Source: Chelonoidis abingdonii
Lineage: Eukaryota > Chordata > Testudines > Testudinidae
Length of the DNA: 64,000 nucleotides
Assembly: GCF_003597395.2 (NCBI RefSeq)
Contig: NC_133778.1
Location: 28,718,322-28,782,321 of the forward strand
Reading direction: 5' to 3'
Under the pieces are notes generated by a model. It saw only the letters and a program-made list of their open reading frames with translations, was not told where the DNA came from and searched no databases. Below are positions 33,805 through 45,746 of this stretch, in pieces. Every line of letters starts with the position of its first letter. Position 1 is the stretch's first letter. The position numbers and the translations under genes are program-made.

Positions 33805-35970
33805 TTCCCTATTATGGACTTTTATGGTAGGATTTTTAGAAAATACAAAAACATTCCCAGGACCCTCTAACTGCTGTTTTAAATAGCAACTGGCAAGGGG
33901 GCAGGGACACCTGATGTACCAAGATTTATATGTAACAAACTATATTTTATTGGTTATTCTTGTCTTTCCTTCCCCCAGCTCTTTGCATCTGCTGATTCTT
34001 TCTTCTTTTCAGTGTTCGAGTAGTGGTTTAGTAGCTGCTACTTACATCTATTTAGTTAAATGTGAAGTCTAGAATTCTTAGCAATCACTCCTTGATGTGG
34101 GTTTATTAGTATCACCAATTCTGTTTTTCATTAGAGAATGTATCCATTCTCCAAACTCACAAGTTTAACTTCCAGCTTTAAGCTTGTTACATGCTCATTT
34201 GTTGTCCGGCCTTGCTGTTCACTGGTGGCAGAAGGGATGCCTTTCATATAGGATATTTTTTCTTGGGGTGTGGGGGGGAGAGGGACAGTATTAATAAAAA
34301 TGTGTCAAACCACATAATTGGATTACTTTTTCCCATCTCCTTTTCAAAGATAAATGTGTTGTGAACTGCCAGTACCGTTTTTCATGCCACATGCATGAAC
34401 AATGATATTTGAAAGTTTGTGGCTTTTCTTCTGACTAGAGCCATCAAATAAATCAGAAATTATTTGAACTTCTTCCATTGTTCAGCAACATTTCCTGTGA
34501 GCTTTACCTTTGAAGGAGCATTCAGTTTTTTCATTTGAATTTTAGTCCCAATCTGACACCATGTTGGGCCGTATTCAAGAAGCAGCCATGTTGGCTTCAC
34601 CTTTTATTGTATAATGTCTAAGTTATATAATGAAATCAAATTGTTACCACCAGAGGGAATTATTGTACTAACATGAATAGAACATTGCTTTATGATCCAT
34701 GTTACAAGTTCATGAGTTTTTTAATTAAGTTTTAACAGATATAGTAACACTGGAGGAGGGGAAAAACTAGATGAAAAATGAGACCTGGATCGGAGAAATC
34801 TGATATCGCTATACTGCTGCGTAATGCATATTCATTCAGATTTTCTGGAGTTTGTGTTTATAAATAATGAATGCAGTATTATATGACTTAACCAGAAGCC
34901 TGTGAAAAAGGTCTTTGTTTTTAATTATTTGTATTCTAGATCCTAATTAAACAGTGTGGTTAATCTCAGCTAGAAAATAGATCATTAATAATGGTCAGTA
35001 TAATGTGAGACTCTAATCACTCAGAGTAGCATCTCATGAATCACTAGTGCAAAACAGAATTTCAAGGTGAATATTTAAAATAGGACATATATTTTTAGGA
35101 TTTGAATCTGGTTTTTTTTCTGAATGAATAATATTGTGCATGAACAGTCAGACTTAAGTGCAAAGAAAAATCTTGAGCAGTAGAAAGTTGCACTAGCTAA
35201 AATAAAGTTTCTATCAAAATTTGACTTGAATAGCTTAATCTGAAAGAATATGTATTGATGATTTGTAGACTACCCAGGTATCAGCTCTTCTGTAAACAGG
35301 AAATACCATCAAACTGTATAAAAGAGTAAGCAGATCACAACTGTAAACATAAGATTAGGCTGAGATGAAACAGCTGTGAAGAACCACACATCTTTCATTT
35401 CACAATGATGTGCAAATAAGAAATGGAAGCACCTCACTCCCTTTTTTATGTGACTTACAACTACTTCCAGTAATAGATGTTAACTTAAAGTGGAAAACTC
35501 AAATTTCCCTGCTTTTATTTTAATTGAGGAAACTTGTAATCTTTATGTTAAATAAGGGAAAAATGTTGTCTCAGACACACATGCACACTGAAAAATCCAC
35601 AAAGAGAAATTATACATAGAGGAAGGTTTTTCATCTGGATACACTGGAAGGAGTTTTATCCTTTTTTCGAACGATTAAGAACAAAACAATTAGGACCAGA
35701 TTATCTAATGCTTATTTTGGGCATACCATCCAGCCTGAGCCCACACAACTTCTAGCCTACCTACCCAAAAGTCAGGAGTATGCAAACAGGGGTTTGAATA
35801 TTGGGCTACTAAGCAACCTGATAGCTGGTAAGAAATGGGGAAGAGATATGGGGAAAAACACTCCTCCTTTAATAAAGGGTAGTAACGCTGCAGTTTGCAA
35901 ACCATTCAAATTTAAATAAGGAACAACTTCTTAAAACAAAAAATTAAAATAAGTTGTCATGTTCTGCTTT
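33805..35970. other. unique AT-rich DNA, possible conserved non-coding sequence
   Basis: This is the longest stretch with no recognisable repeat. 34550-35300 has many AATTA/TAAT cores and no decay pattern typical of a transposon. No exon is supported. Confidence 0.4.
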
Positions 35971-35975
35971 TTTAG

Positions 35976-36033
35976 TTGTGTGTGTGTGTGTGTATGTCAG
36001 GTTGTATGTATGTATATACAAACACACACACAC
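35976..36033. repeat. (GT)n ... (AC)n microsatellite hairpin
   Basis: A (TG) run at about 35978-35993 and an (AC) run at about 36020-36033 flank a GTATGTATGTATATAC core, so the block can fold into a hairpin. Confidence 0.8.
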
Positions 36034-36034
36034 C

Positions 36035-37040
36035 CCTACCTGATGTTGAGAGTACAAACATGACTGAAAAACTTTGGTCTTTGTTATCAGTGGATGAACA
36101 TTTTTTAGGAAATTTCAGAGAATTATATTATTCCTTTTAGGATGGGATATCCTATCCACATTACTTTTAACTAAAATGAATCCATTTATTTTATGTGGTA
36201 CAACATGCAGAAGGAAAAATTAGGAAATATTCTTTATAGAAAATGTGTAAAGATAACTCCATCACAGTATTGCCAAAACAAGCCCATAAAAATCATGAAA
36301 TTTTTCATTTTTTCTATTTTGATACTGTGAGCTAAAAAATCTGTAATTTTCTTCTGGTTTCTGAGCCAACAGGTGCACTTGGTTATGTTTTTAGGCTTTC
36401 CTCTGCGACCATGAAGGCTAGAATCTTTCTTTCTTTTTTTAAAATAATGAAAGCTGAGTGTCTTATCTCATAACATGCCACCAGAGGTTCAGGGCTTTAT
36501 GAAACACATCAAATATAACCAGACTCATGACAATCTTGAGTTTGCAACACTACTTTTACAGGGAGAAAATGTGCAGGGCCATTTGAAATTGATTATGAGT
36601 TATATAGTCTCGTGGCTTGATGTACATGGGAAAGTGAAGAAAACATATAACATGGTATTCCTTTTGTCTATTTACTTTGCTTTAAAAATACAGAAGTACA
36701 AATATTCAGTCAATACAGACATTTTCAGTTCTTGTATGTTTTTTGTAACTAATCAGTAACAAAATCTGATTTTGTAACAAAATCAGAAGCTTATGCTGAA
36801 TATTATGCAGTATTAACAAACATCTAACAAAATACCTGCATTGACCCTCAAATCCACTTGAGGTGAATCTTGGTTTCATGTTTCAATGCATTTATAAACC
36901 GCAGCCCATCCTCAAAGAAAGTTGGTGATCATAGGTTGAGACTGTTTGCTCAGATGAGAGAATGGTGAACTCTTTCTGCCCAGCAAATCCTGGGGTATGA
37001 GGCTTTATGGAAAACTTTAGAGACCATAATAGAAAATCAT
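36035..37040. other. unique DNA, nothing seen
   Basis: An ORF at 36475-36759 (94 codons) has no domain or splice context. No repeat ends are visible. Confidence 0.4.
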
Positions 37041-37043
37041 AAC

Positions 37044-37395
37044 TACTCCTCTTTGTTTTTGCTGATCCAGACTAAGGCCACGTCTATACGACGCGCCATT
37101 TCGGCGCGTTAAAATCGAAAGCTCAGGGTTCAATATATTGTGTCTCGTCTAGACGGGGATATATTGAACCCAGAGCGCGCTTACATCGATTCCGGAACTC
37201 CACCAAAACAAACGGAGTTCCGGATTCGACATGGCAAGCCGCGCACATCGATCCCGCGCGGTGAAGACGGGTGAGTAACTCGATTTTAGATATTCGATTT
37301 CAGCTACGCTATTCTCGTAGCTGAAATTGCGTATCTAAAATCGATTTTCACGCTTCGTGTAGATGGGGCCTAACACAGCTACCACTCTGAAACCA
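37044..37395 (+). mobile_element. PLE 3' tail interrupted by a MITE
   Basis: CTCCTCTTTGTTTTTGCTGA TCCAGACTAA before the MITE, and CACAGCTACCACTCTGAAACC after it, join to give the same tail as at 24180-24230. Only the final 55 bp or so of PLE remain. Confidence 0.75.
37076..37370. mobile_element. CpG-rich PIF/Harbinger-type MITE, 295 bp
   Basis: TIRs GGCCACGTCTATACGACGCG and, from the right end, GGCCCCATCTACACGAAGCG, with perfect TAA duplications (37073-37075, 37371-37373). The interior holds further strong hairpins: CGGAACTCC/GGAGTTCCG near 37192-37223 and CAGCTACG/CGTAGCTG near 37302-37325. It is far richer in CpG than its surroundings. No coding capacity. Confidence 0.85.
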
Positions 37396-37470
37396 TAACT
37401 ACTGTATACGTTTTAAACTAACCTATGGAATTTAATAGAGAAATCTATTGAATATACTGAATCTATTGAA

Positions 37471-37663
37471 TACACCCCTACCCCGATATTACGCTGTCCT
37501 CAGGAGCCAAAAAATCTTACTGCGTTATAGGTGAAACTGCACTATATCGAACTTGGTTTGATCTGCTCGAGTGCACAGCCCCATCCCCCCCAGAGTTCTG
37601 CTTTACCGTGTTATATCCAAATTCATGTTATATCGGGTTGCGTTATATCAGGGTAGAGGTGTA
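37471..37663 (+). mobile_element. Tc1/mariner-type MITE, 193 bp
   Basis: TACACCCCTACCCCGATATT at the left and the reverse complement of the right end, TACACCTCTACCCTGATATA, are the TIRs; TA at each end is the expected target duplication. The body has repeated motifs of the type GTTATATCG. A second copy lies in the opposite orientation at 62185-62399. Confidence 0.8.
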
Positions 37664-37664
37664 T

Positions 37665-38960
37665 ATTGAAATCTACAAGGATATTGTTCTCTATAGATTT
37701 TCCATAGGGAAGTTTAAAAGGAGATCCCAAGCTATGATAATGGAGGCAAGGGTGTTGGGGAGGAACTGACTGTGTGTGTGGGATCCCCGAAATAAATGAG
37801 ATCAACCACTGAAGGATTTTTGGAGGTTTGAGTACTGTGGTTTGTTTCCAGCTCCTCCAAACTAAACTGCATGGTTCAATTTGTGAGCCTCTCTATGCAG
37901 CTCTAGTTATTAAGCAGTTCTAGCATTCCTCAGTAAATAAATGCTGTACAGTTAAGTCCATTTTTAAGAAAGTTGGTGCAGTATGATATTACAATTGCAT
38001 CTATCTGGTTTGGTAACAGCTTAAGTACCAGAGTTATGGGTGTTCCTTTTTTTTTTTTTTTTTTTTTTTATGGGTTTGGTACAACTTCAACAATGACATC
38101 AGTCCAAAGTAGCATTACATAGTCACTGGAAAATGCACACATGGAACTGGCAAGCTCAGAGAGACAGTGTAAAAATGTCAAAATCTGTGCTGAGGAACAG
38201 GGAAGGGCCAAGTGAAATAACGTCTATAACAACTAGTTACCATGCTTCTGGCTTGGAGCCAGAGTTTGACTGTAACTTCTTTAACCTATTGCTTATAACA
38301 TCATTCAAAAGCTTAAAATATTTTTGAAGGGTGTTTTGTAATGTTTACTATATGTCTGAAGCGTTCTGATTCTCTGCTTTCTTGATCTGTCTTGGGTTAG
38401 ACATGCCACTGTAAACAGGAAGCAGTGATCCAGGCCTGAATTTCCTCATGCTTACACCCGTTATACACTGATGTAACTTCATGGTAGTTATTCCTGTATC
38501 CAGTGAGAAGCAAATCCTGCCCACTGGTTTCAAGGCTTGGCTTAAGACATGTTTGTGTTCTGTTTTCACCTTTTCTAGACAGGTTTTGCTTTTAGGGCTA
38601 TATTTTAGGATGCTCCATACTGAGGGCACTAAAGTATGGTGAATCTATGGGATTGTATTTCAATACTGTTTGTATTTAAAAAAAAATAGAATGCCATAAG
38701 AGATTGCGGTTACACAGAAATAAAACCTGAAGCTACTCTCACAATCTGTAGATTAGGCTGTCTGGACTCTTCCACTTGTATTCTTCACCCTCACCTCCCT
38801 TCATGCATACTGGGTTCGTCAGCTGCCCCTTTTGCACCCTCTACCCAATCTTCAGAACCTGTGCCACCCATGCTGTTATGTCCACTACAGGTCAGGGAGA
38901 AGATTGGCATCCCCCACAAATCCCTATGAAACAGCCAATGGAAAATTACTGTAACATGAG
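37665..38960. other. unique DNA with a long poly-T
   Basis: A T23 tract runs from 38047 to 38069. A decayed palindrome of the 70-100 bp class lies at about 38432-38522. No gene is supported. Confidence 0.4.
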
Positions 38961-38967
38961 GCTCTAA

Positions 38968-39233
38968 GAGCTTGTATATGCTCTGCTACAGTCTGGACTG
39001 CATGGGTGTGAATTGCAGAGCTCATCAAAGTGCTTCATGCTAACTGCCTTGCAGGGATGCACTGGCATGAATTAAAAGGTACCTAGTTCATGTTAAGAGG
39101 GCTATGTTAATGTGAACTAGGTATCTTTTAGTTCAGGCCAGCAGCATCAGCACAGGGCTGTTACTGTGCAACACTTTGAGCTCTGCAATTCACAGGCCTG
39201 TTGTCTGCACTATCGTGCAGTGTAGACATAGCC
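38968..39233. mobile_element. 266-bp foldback MITE with TAA duplications
   Basis: TAA occurs on both sides (38965-38967, 39234-39236). The ends GAGCTTGTATATGCTCTGC and, from the right, GGCTATGTCTACACTGCACG are inverted repeats. Internal arms match well: GTGAATTGCAGAGCTCATCA against the right arm TGAGCTCTGCAATTCAC, and ACCTAGTTCATGTTAA against the arm ending ATGTGAACTAGGT. The element folds over nearly its whole length. Confidence 0.75.
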
Positions 39234-39511
39234 TAACTCTCCTGGACATCCTCTGTACAAGAAAACCCACCCTTAAAGAAGGTGGAATCCTGCCGGTGGA
39301 GGAGCCTGAGAGAGCCTTGACAGCTTTTTCCAATCCAACTGTACTCCGAGAGCCCTGGCCTTCTCAGATATCTGTAAGCTCTGGGATCACAACAGATGGC
39401 CATTCCACTGGGAGCAAATCCCCCACACCCATTCTGCCTGATATAGTGATATATGGACTATTCCATGAGGGTAACCTTAATGAGTTTTCTGCCCAGTTCT
39501 CTCCACTTCCG

Positions 39512-39900
39512 TGTCATGGGGTGGCTGGCCCCTTTAGGGGAGTCAGAATCCAAACTACATGTAATGTGCTTCTTTCAGGAGAAAGAGCCCTTCTTGTCAG
39601 ATAATTACTTCCAGGTGTGCCAAGGTGGCTGGTTGGCAATAAATTAACAAGCACCTGGACCTGATAAAAGGCCACCTGAGCTCTGTTGAAGCAGGTGGGT
39701 GTTACTAGAGAGAGAAGACTCAGAGAGTCAGGAGCTCCCAGGAGGAGGGCCGTGGGACTGTTGAAGACCAGGAAGGTAAGCATACCGATATTATTACATG
39801 GGACCGGGAGGAGGCTGGGCTCCTGAACTTAAGACAGGAAGTTTGCCTCAGTTAGTAACCAGGCTCCTAGAATAAGGGCGGTTTTCAGGGCAGCTCGGAG
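39512..39900 (+). mobile_element. candidate LTR-like element
   Basis: It begins TGTCATGGGGTGGCTGGCCC, similar in style to the LTR start at 12526 (TGTGATGGGGTGGGC), followed by GCACCTGGACCTGATAAAAG and purine-rich sequence. The right end and a target duplication were not found. Confidence 0.3.
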
Positions 39901-39904
39901 CAAA

Positions 39905-42370
39905 CAGTTCTACAGAAAGCTCTCTGCATCAAAAGCTTAAGCAAGCGTTAACATAACATACACTCATGCATTTGGGATATTCATAATTAGTATTGTTAGA
40001 AATACTTTAATTCCTTATCTGCTGTTCAAATTAGGTTTGTCATAGGATTAATATTGTCTCATATTATGTATCTTAAATTTAGCTTACAACTTTGTGCCAG
40101 TACAATAGTCTTCTCTCAGCTGATGTTCTTGAAATATACAATAAATGAGTTGTACTTGTTTAACATATAGAGGCCATTAGGCTCAGAATCGTTGTTTCAC
40201 AGAAACCAGTATAATTGTTCACATACTGCAGGGTGCCTCCATCCATTTAAATTACAAATAGATACATACCAGCTACGCAGTAACACTGAAATGAAACATA
40301 CTGTGTCCATCTCTTCAGTAAACAGTTTTAAATCATTCAGCCTGCCTGTTCTATTTCTCTCTCTCTACCCAGTTATAAACCTATCTTTTCAAATGAGTTA
40401 ATTTACCTTATTACGGGAAACAATAGCTTTGCACTGAAGGACAGTTTTTTTTATTTAACTAGTTTCAAAGCTGCTTCACAAATCACTAGGGCTGACTTCA
40501 AACACAGCAAGACAGAATTTGGAAAAGATTTATTGTGAGGGAATGGAAAGTTTCTTTCTAATGGTATCCGTAAAACTACAGAAGGGGAGGATAAAATTGG
40601 ATAACCACTACTTGTAGGTACTCCAGAGATTATATGCAACTGGGTTTGGTCCCAGAAAAAGAAATATAAGAAGCATCATAAAGCTCCTTACAGTCAAAGA
40701 AAAATATCTTGAAATGCAATATTTTCCTCTGATCTGCATTAAATCCCTTATTTGTACTAGACAGACTGCTGCTATGACACAGCTTCTTAGATCAACACAC
40801 ATTTCTTTCTGCTCATTTATTCTCCTTTTTGGTTACATACTTTTGAAAGGTGCATAAATGTAATAATCAAAGGCACCGCCACAATCTCATTTCTGTAGCC
40901 TGCTGCACTCACTCCGTCTACTGCACCTATTCTAGCCTGTGCTCTGCAGAGCCCCCCGCTATCTTCTTTCCCCTCAATTCAACGTCCCTTATGAATATGT
41001 ATTTCAAAGTCTCTTCTTTGCTGCTTCAATCTTTACTCTGTCAACAGCTCCATAGTGATGCCTCCTGCTACCATCCCTTCACACCTCTTCTTGTCAGCTG
41101 TCCCCTCTGTAGCATCTCTACTGCTGTAATTGTTTAGTCAAATAGCTTTGTCCATGACTTTTACAGCGTGGCTGTGTAGTGGGATTTTCTAACATGCTCA
41201 ATGTTGACTGAACTCTGCTCTCATCAGTGTCAATGATAAAACTCCCATTAGCTTTAATGGAAGCAGAACTAGGCTTTTGAAAACCTCATTCTGTGGCAAT
41301 AAAACATTTGGCCTGGAAAAGACCTCTTCGGTTATCAGGTCTGTTCCCTTGCCAGAGTGGTGTTTTCCAGAGTTCGTATAACTTAATGCCAAACACATAT
41401 AAAGAGAGAACAATCCTCAGATAAAATGACGTCTGTAACAAATCTGGCCATCTGGTCACGCTCCCCCCGCCCCCAACAAACTAACATGCAGCCTCAGCTT
41501 TTCTGGTGACAGAGTTGTCTTGTGGCAAAACCTGCATAGATATATTTGGAATTCCATGTCTCTAACCATTGGAGTCATTTCGTAAATGTCTAACAGGAAA
41601 TGGACGACTCAGACAGATGTAATATTTTCCCTTCTGAGATATTAACAACTGCCTGAGTTTAACAGAATAATTGGTCCCTAGAGAAGAAACAAGGTTTTGA
41701 AATCTAAAGTGAGTTAAGCTTTCAGAGGTTTTTGCCACAAGATAACCCAGTAAAGCCAGGAACTAACATACTTTCGGGGAAAGCCAAGAGTGTCATATAA
41801 GAAAGTGTCCTCCCCCCCAGAAGTACTACTTGGGTTTTCTAGTATGTGAAGTCATTACATTTGGCATTAGCTGAATTCCTGTGATGGTCACACCTTAATG
41901 TGTTAGCCATTTGAAAAATTGTGATAGCTAGTAAAAGCTCCTGAAGATATTTTGAAAACTAGATTTTTATGTACAAATATATAATATAGATCAGTCATTA
42001 GAGCCAATTGAAAAAAGGAATATTTTTTTCTGTTTTGTGTTTTGAGACTTTCTGACCATCTGTAGAAACAGTGACTGAAAAACATTCTTTGAAACATATG
42101 CATTCATTGCTCTTCACGTCTCATGTAGCTCACTGAAAAAGATGGAGAAGACATGAATCTCTGATGCAAAAAAGTAAATAAAAGAACTTGTGCTTTATAT
42201 AAATTCACTAGAACACTGGGCCAATTTCTACCCTTACATATGCATGTTCAGTTCTCAGAGACTTTGAAGACCCCCATTTGAAAGACGCTGCAGCACATGT
42301 TGATGTGACTGCAGCACTACCAGGTAGAGATTAGATATCGTCCAGGACAATTACTGGTGCTAGCTGATAC
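39905..42370. other. unique DNA, no gene supported
   Basis: Several short ORFs, none with domains. 41180-41275 may hold a decayed small palindrome. No RNA gene is seen. Confidence 0.4.
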
Positions 42371-42374
42371 CTTA

Positions 42375-43380
42375 GGGTATGTCTACACTACTAAATTAGG
42401 TCGAATTTATAGAAATTGTTTTTTAGAAATCGTTTTTATACAGTCGATTGTGTGTGTCCTTACACAAAATGCTCTAAGTGCGTTAACTCGGCGGACTGAG
42501 TCCACAGTACCGAGGCTAGTGTCGACTTCAGGAGCACTGCACTGTGAGTAGCTATCCCACAGTTCCCGCAGTCTCCGTCGCCTACTAGAATTCTGGGTTG
42601 AGATCCCAATGCCTTATGGGGCAAAAACAGTGTTGCGGGTGGTTCTGGGTACATGTTGTCAGCCCCCTCCCCCTTTCTGTGAAAGCAACGGCAGACAATC
42701 ATTTCACACCTTTTTTCCTGGGTTACCTGTGCAGACGCCATAACATGGCAAGCTTGGAGCCTTCTCAGCTCTCCGTTACGTCTCCTGAGTGCTGGCAGAT
42801 GTGGGACTGCATTGCTACACAGCAGCAGCTTTTGGCAGCAGATGGTGCATTACGATTGGTAGCCATCATCGTCATACTCCCGGGTGCTCTTTTAGCTGTC
42901 CTCAGTGAGGTTGGTGAGGGGTGCCTGGGCAGACATGGGAGTCATTCCCTTTTTAAGTTTCGTCTCCTGGAGACTCAGTCCTGCTGGCAGTTGTACTGCA
43001 CCATCTTCTGGTGAGCAGCCAGGAGATGATGATAGCTAGCAGTCGTACCATCTGCTGCCAGCCTAAGATGTATAAGATAGATGGAGTGGATCAAAACAAG
43101 AAATAGACCTGATTTGTTTTGTATTCATTTGTATTCATTTGCTCTCCCCTCTCTCCCTCCGTGAAATCAACGGCCTGCTAAACCCAGGGTTTTGAGTTCA
43201 ATCCTTGAGGGGGCCATTCTGTGTGACAGTTGTTTGTGTTTCTCCTTGATGCAAAGCCACCTCCTTTGTTGATTTAAATTCCCCATAAGCCATGTCGTCA
43301 GTCACCCCTACCTCCATCAGAGCAATGGCAAACAATTGTTTCGTGCCTTTTTTTAGCGCAGACACCATAGCACTGGGACC
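42375..43380 (+). other. 5' non-coding region of the Harbinger element
   Basis: Sequence between the left TIR and the first transposase codon. It contains AACTCGGCGGACTGAG and the AGCTATCCCACAGTTCC phrase typical of this element's terminal region. ORFs here (42460-43014, 43198-43467) have no domains. Confidence 0.6.
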
Positions 43381-44172
43381 ATGGAGCCCACTCAGATCAC
43401 CGTGGCAATTATGAGCACTGTAAACACCACGCGCATTATCCTGCAGAACCAGAACCTGCAAAAGCAAAACCAGGCGAGGAGGTGACGGTAGCGTGGTGAC
43501 GAGAGTGATGAGGACATGGACATAGACTTATCACAAAGTACAGGCCCCGGCAATGTGCACATCATGGTGTTAATTGGGCAGGTTCATGCCATGGAACACC
43601 AATTCTGGGCCCGGAAAACAAGCACAGACTGGTGGGACCGCACAGTGTTGCATGTCTGGGATGATTCCCAGTGGCTGCAAAACTTTCGTATGCGTAAGGG
43701 CACTTTCATGGACTTGCTTTCCCCTACCCTGAAGCGCAAGAATACCAAGATGAGAGCAGCCCTCACAGTTCACAAGCGAGTGGGGATAGCCCTGTGGAAG
43801 CTTGCAACACCAGACAGCTACCGGTCAGCCAGGCAACAGTTTGGAGTGGGCAAATCTACTATGGGGGCAGCTGTGATCCAAGTAGCCAACGCAATCAAAG
43901 AGCTGCTGATATCAAGGGTAGTGACTCTGTGAAATGTGCAGGTCACAGTGGATGGCTTTGCTGCAATGGGATTCCCTAACAGTGGTGGGGTGATAGACGG
44001 AACCCATATCCCTTTCTTGGCACCGGAGCACCAAGCCAGTGAGTACATAAATCAAAAGGGGTACTTTTCAGTGGTGCTGCAAGCACTGGTGGATCACAAG
44101 GGACATTTCACCAACATCAGTGTGGGATGGCCAGGAAAGGTACATGACGCTTGCATCTGCAGGAACTCTGGC
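43381..44172 (+). pseudogene. Harbinger transposase, N-terminal part (copy 1)
   Basis: Cut-and-paste transposase of the HARBI1/DDE_Tnp_4 type. A single frame runs from ATG 43381 (MEPTQITVAIM...) through a helix-turn-helix region (43770-43895, containing SARQQFGVGKSTMGAA) into the start of the DDE fold, with the first catalytic Asp in GGVIDGTHIP near 43990-44020 and GKVHDACI near 44140. The frame is not shifted, but in-frame stops occur at 43483 (TGA), 43489 (TAG) and 43930 (TGA). The last lies exactly where copy 2 has a sense codon. It ends at CRNSG (44172), where the sequence jumps back to an earlier point of the same gene, starting copy 2. The catalytic Glu is therefore absent. Inactive. 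Confidence 0.85.
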
Positions 44173-45746
44173 ATCAAAAAGCTCGGATATCACAGGTGGA
44201 CTTCTGGGAAATGTGCAGGTGTCATAAAATAGCTAAGGGTAAAGTTTTTTCACCTGTAAGGGTTAAAGAGAACCAAACACCTGACAGAGTGACCAAACAG
44301 AAATGGATTGTTCAAGCTCAGGGAGGGATATTTTGGGTCTGTTGTCTTTTCTGGGCTCTCAGCATGAGAGGGGATTTTTCTTCTTTCTATCTTCAAGCTT
44401 CTCAATCTCAGTCACGTTAAGTACAAAGTGAAAATATAGGCTGTTATTTTTTTGTATTACTAATGTGTGTAGTTGCGAAGTTAAATGTTACTCTTTTTGG
44501 AATAGCTGTTTTGTCATATTTTCTTTAAGTACATAGCCTGTGTATGTTTCAACTTAATGAGAGAATCATATGTTATGTGTTTTCTTCTTTTATATAAAGC
44601 TTTTCTTTTTAAGACTTTGAGTTTCTCCTCCGGCGTAGGCTAAGCGAAGGGGAGGAGAATTCTCTTGTGTTGATCTATGGGGGTAAAGATCTGCAGCCCA
44701 GGAGAATTTGGTGGAGGGGGAAGAGAAGATGAACAATTTCGTTCCCTTGTATTTGTGGTTTGTCTCTTTGGGAATAGAGGAGACAGTCTTTGGTATTGTG
44801 GAGTAAAATATGCAATCGTAAACTCTCAGGTTAGCAGAGAGGAAAGTCTGGGTGGGAGAGAGGGAGGGAAGTGGGTTTCCCTTTGTGGTAAGATCCAGGT
44901 GCTTCTGAGTCTGGTTCCCCGGGAAGTTGGGAGCCAAGGAGCCAAACCCTGGATTTTGGCTGGTGGCAGCGAGATCAAATCTGAGCTGGTAATTAAGCTT
45001 AGAGGGGTTCATGCTAGCTTCTCAGGTTATGAACACTAAGGTTCAAATCAGAGTAGGAAAGCTACGACAGCAGGTCATAGTGAATGGCTTTGCTTTAATG
45101 GGATTCCCTAACTGTGGTGGGGTGATAGATGGAACCCATATCCCTATCTTGGCACCGCAGCACCAAGCCAGCGAGAACATAAACTGAAAGGAGTACTGCA
45201 ACAGTGCTGCAAGCACTGGTGGATCACAAGGGACGTTTCACCAACATCAGTCTGGGATTGCTGGGAAAGGTACATGACGCTTGCATCTTCAGGAACTCTG
45301 GTCTGTTACAAAAGCTGCAGGAAGGGACTTTCTTCCCAGACCAGAAAATAACCATTGGGGATGTTGAAATGCTTATAGTTATCCTTGGGGACCCAGCCTA
45401 CCCCTTAATACCATGGCTCATGAAGCCATATGCAGGTAGCCTGGACACTAGTCAGGAGCTGTTCAGTTATAGGCTGAGCAAGTGCAGAATGGTGGTAGAA
45501 TGTGCTTTTGGATGTTTAAAAGTGCGCTGGTGCAGTTTACTGACTCGGATAGACCTCAGCGAAACCAATATTCCCATTGTTATTATTGCTTGCTGTGCGC
45601 TCCACAATATCTGTGAGAGTAAGGAGGAGACATTTATGGTGGGGTGGGAAGTTGAGGCAAATTGCCTGGCTGCTGATTATGCCCAGCCAGAACCAGGGCG
45701 GTTAGAAGAGTACAGGAGGGCGCGGTGTGCATCAGAGAAGTTTTGA
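44173..45746 (+). pseudogene. Harbinger transposase, C-terminal part (copy 2), split by LTR
   Basis: It starts at the codons matching IKELL of copy 1 (43894), runs to 44219, is interrupted by the solo LTR, and resumes at 45074 with VNGFALMGFPNCGGVIDGTH. A TGA stop (45185-45187) and a frameshift follow; from about 45204 one open frame reaches the stop at 45744-45746. That frame includes VDHKGRFTNI, GKVHDACIFRNSG, ILGDPAYPLIPW and VVECAFGCLK, which supplies the catalytic Glu of the DDE triad. It ends ARCASEKF. The first 279 bp duplicate copy 1 with many substitutions, so the two pieces were separate lineages or an old duplication. Inactive. Confidence 0.85.
44220..45068 (+). mobile_element. solo ERV LTR, 849 bp, in the transposase
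   Basis: TGTCATAAAATAG at the start and GCTACGACA at the end give TG...CA termini. The perfect 5-bp duplication GCAGG flanks it (44215-44219 and 45069-45073). TATATAAA at 44590-44597 is a plausible TATA box, placing U3 before it. There is no internal sequence, so the provirus has been lost by LTR recombination. The same family occurs at 27063-28053. ORFs within it (for example 44677-45039) are not genes. Confidence 0.85.

Noticed and set aside
39512..39900. Certain LTR call
   Set aside because: Only a suggestive TGTCATGGGG start; no right end or target duplication, so kept as a low-confidence candidate.
44677..45039. Overlapping ORFs on both strands (120 and 140 codons)
   Set aside because: They lie in the U5/R part of the solo LTR, overlap each other and have no domain; the same sequence recurs as LTR at 27.1 kb.
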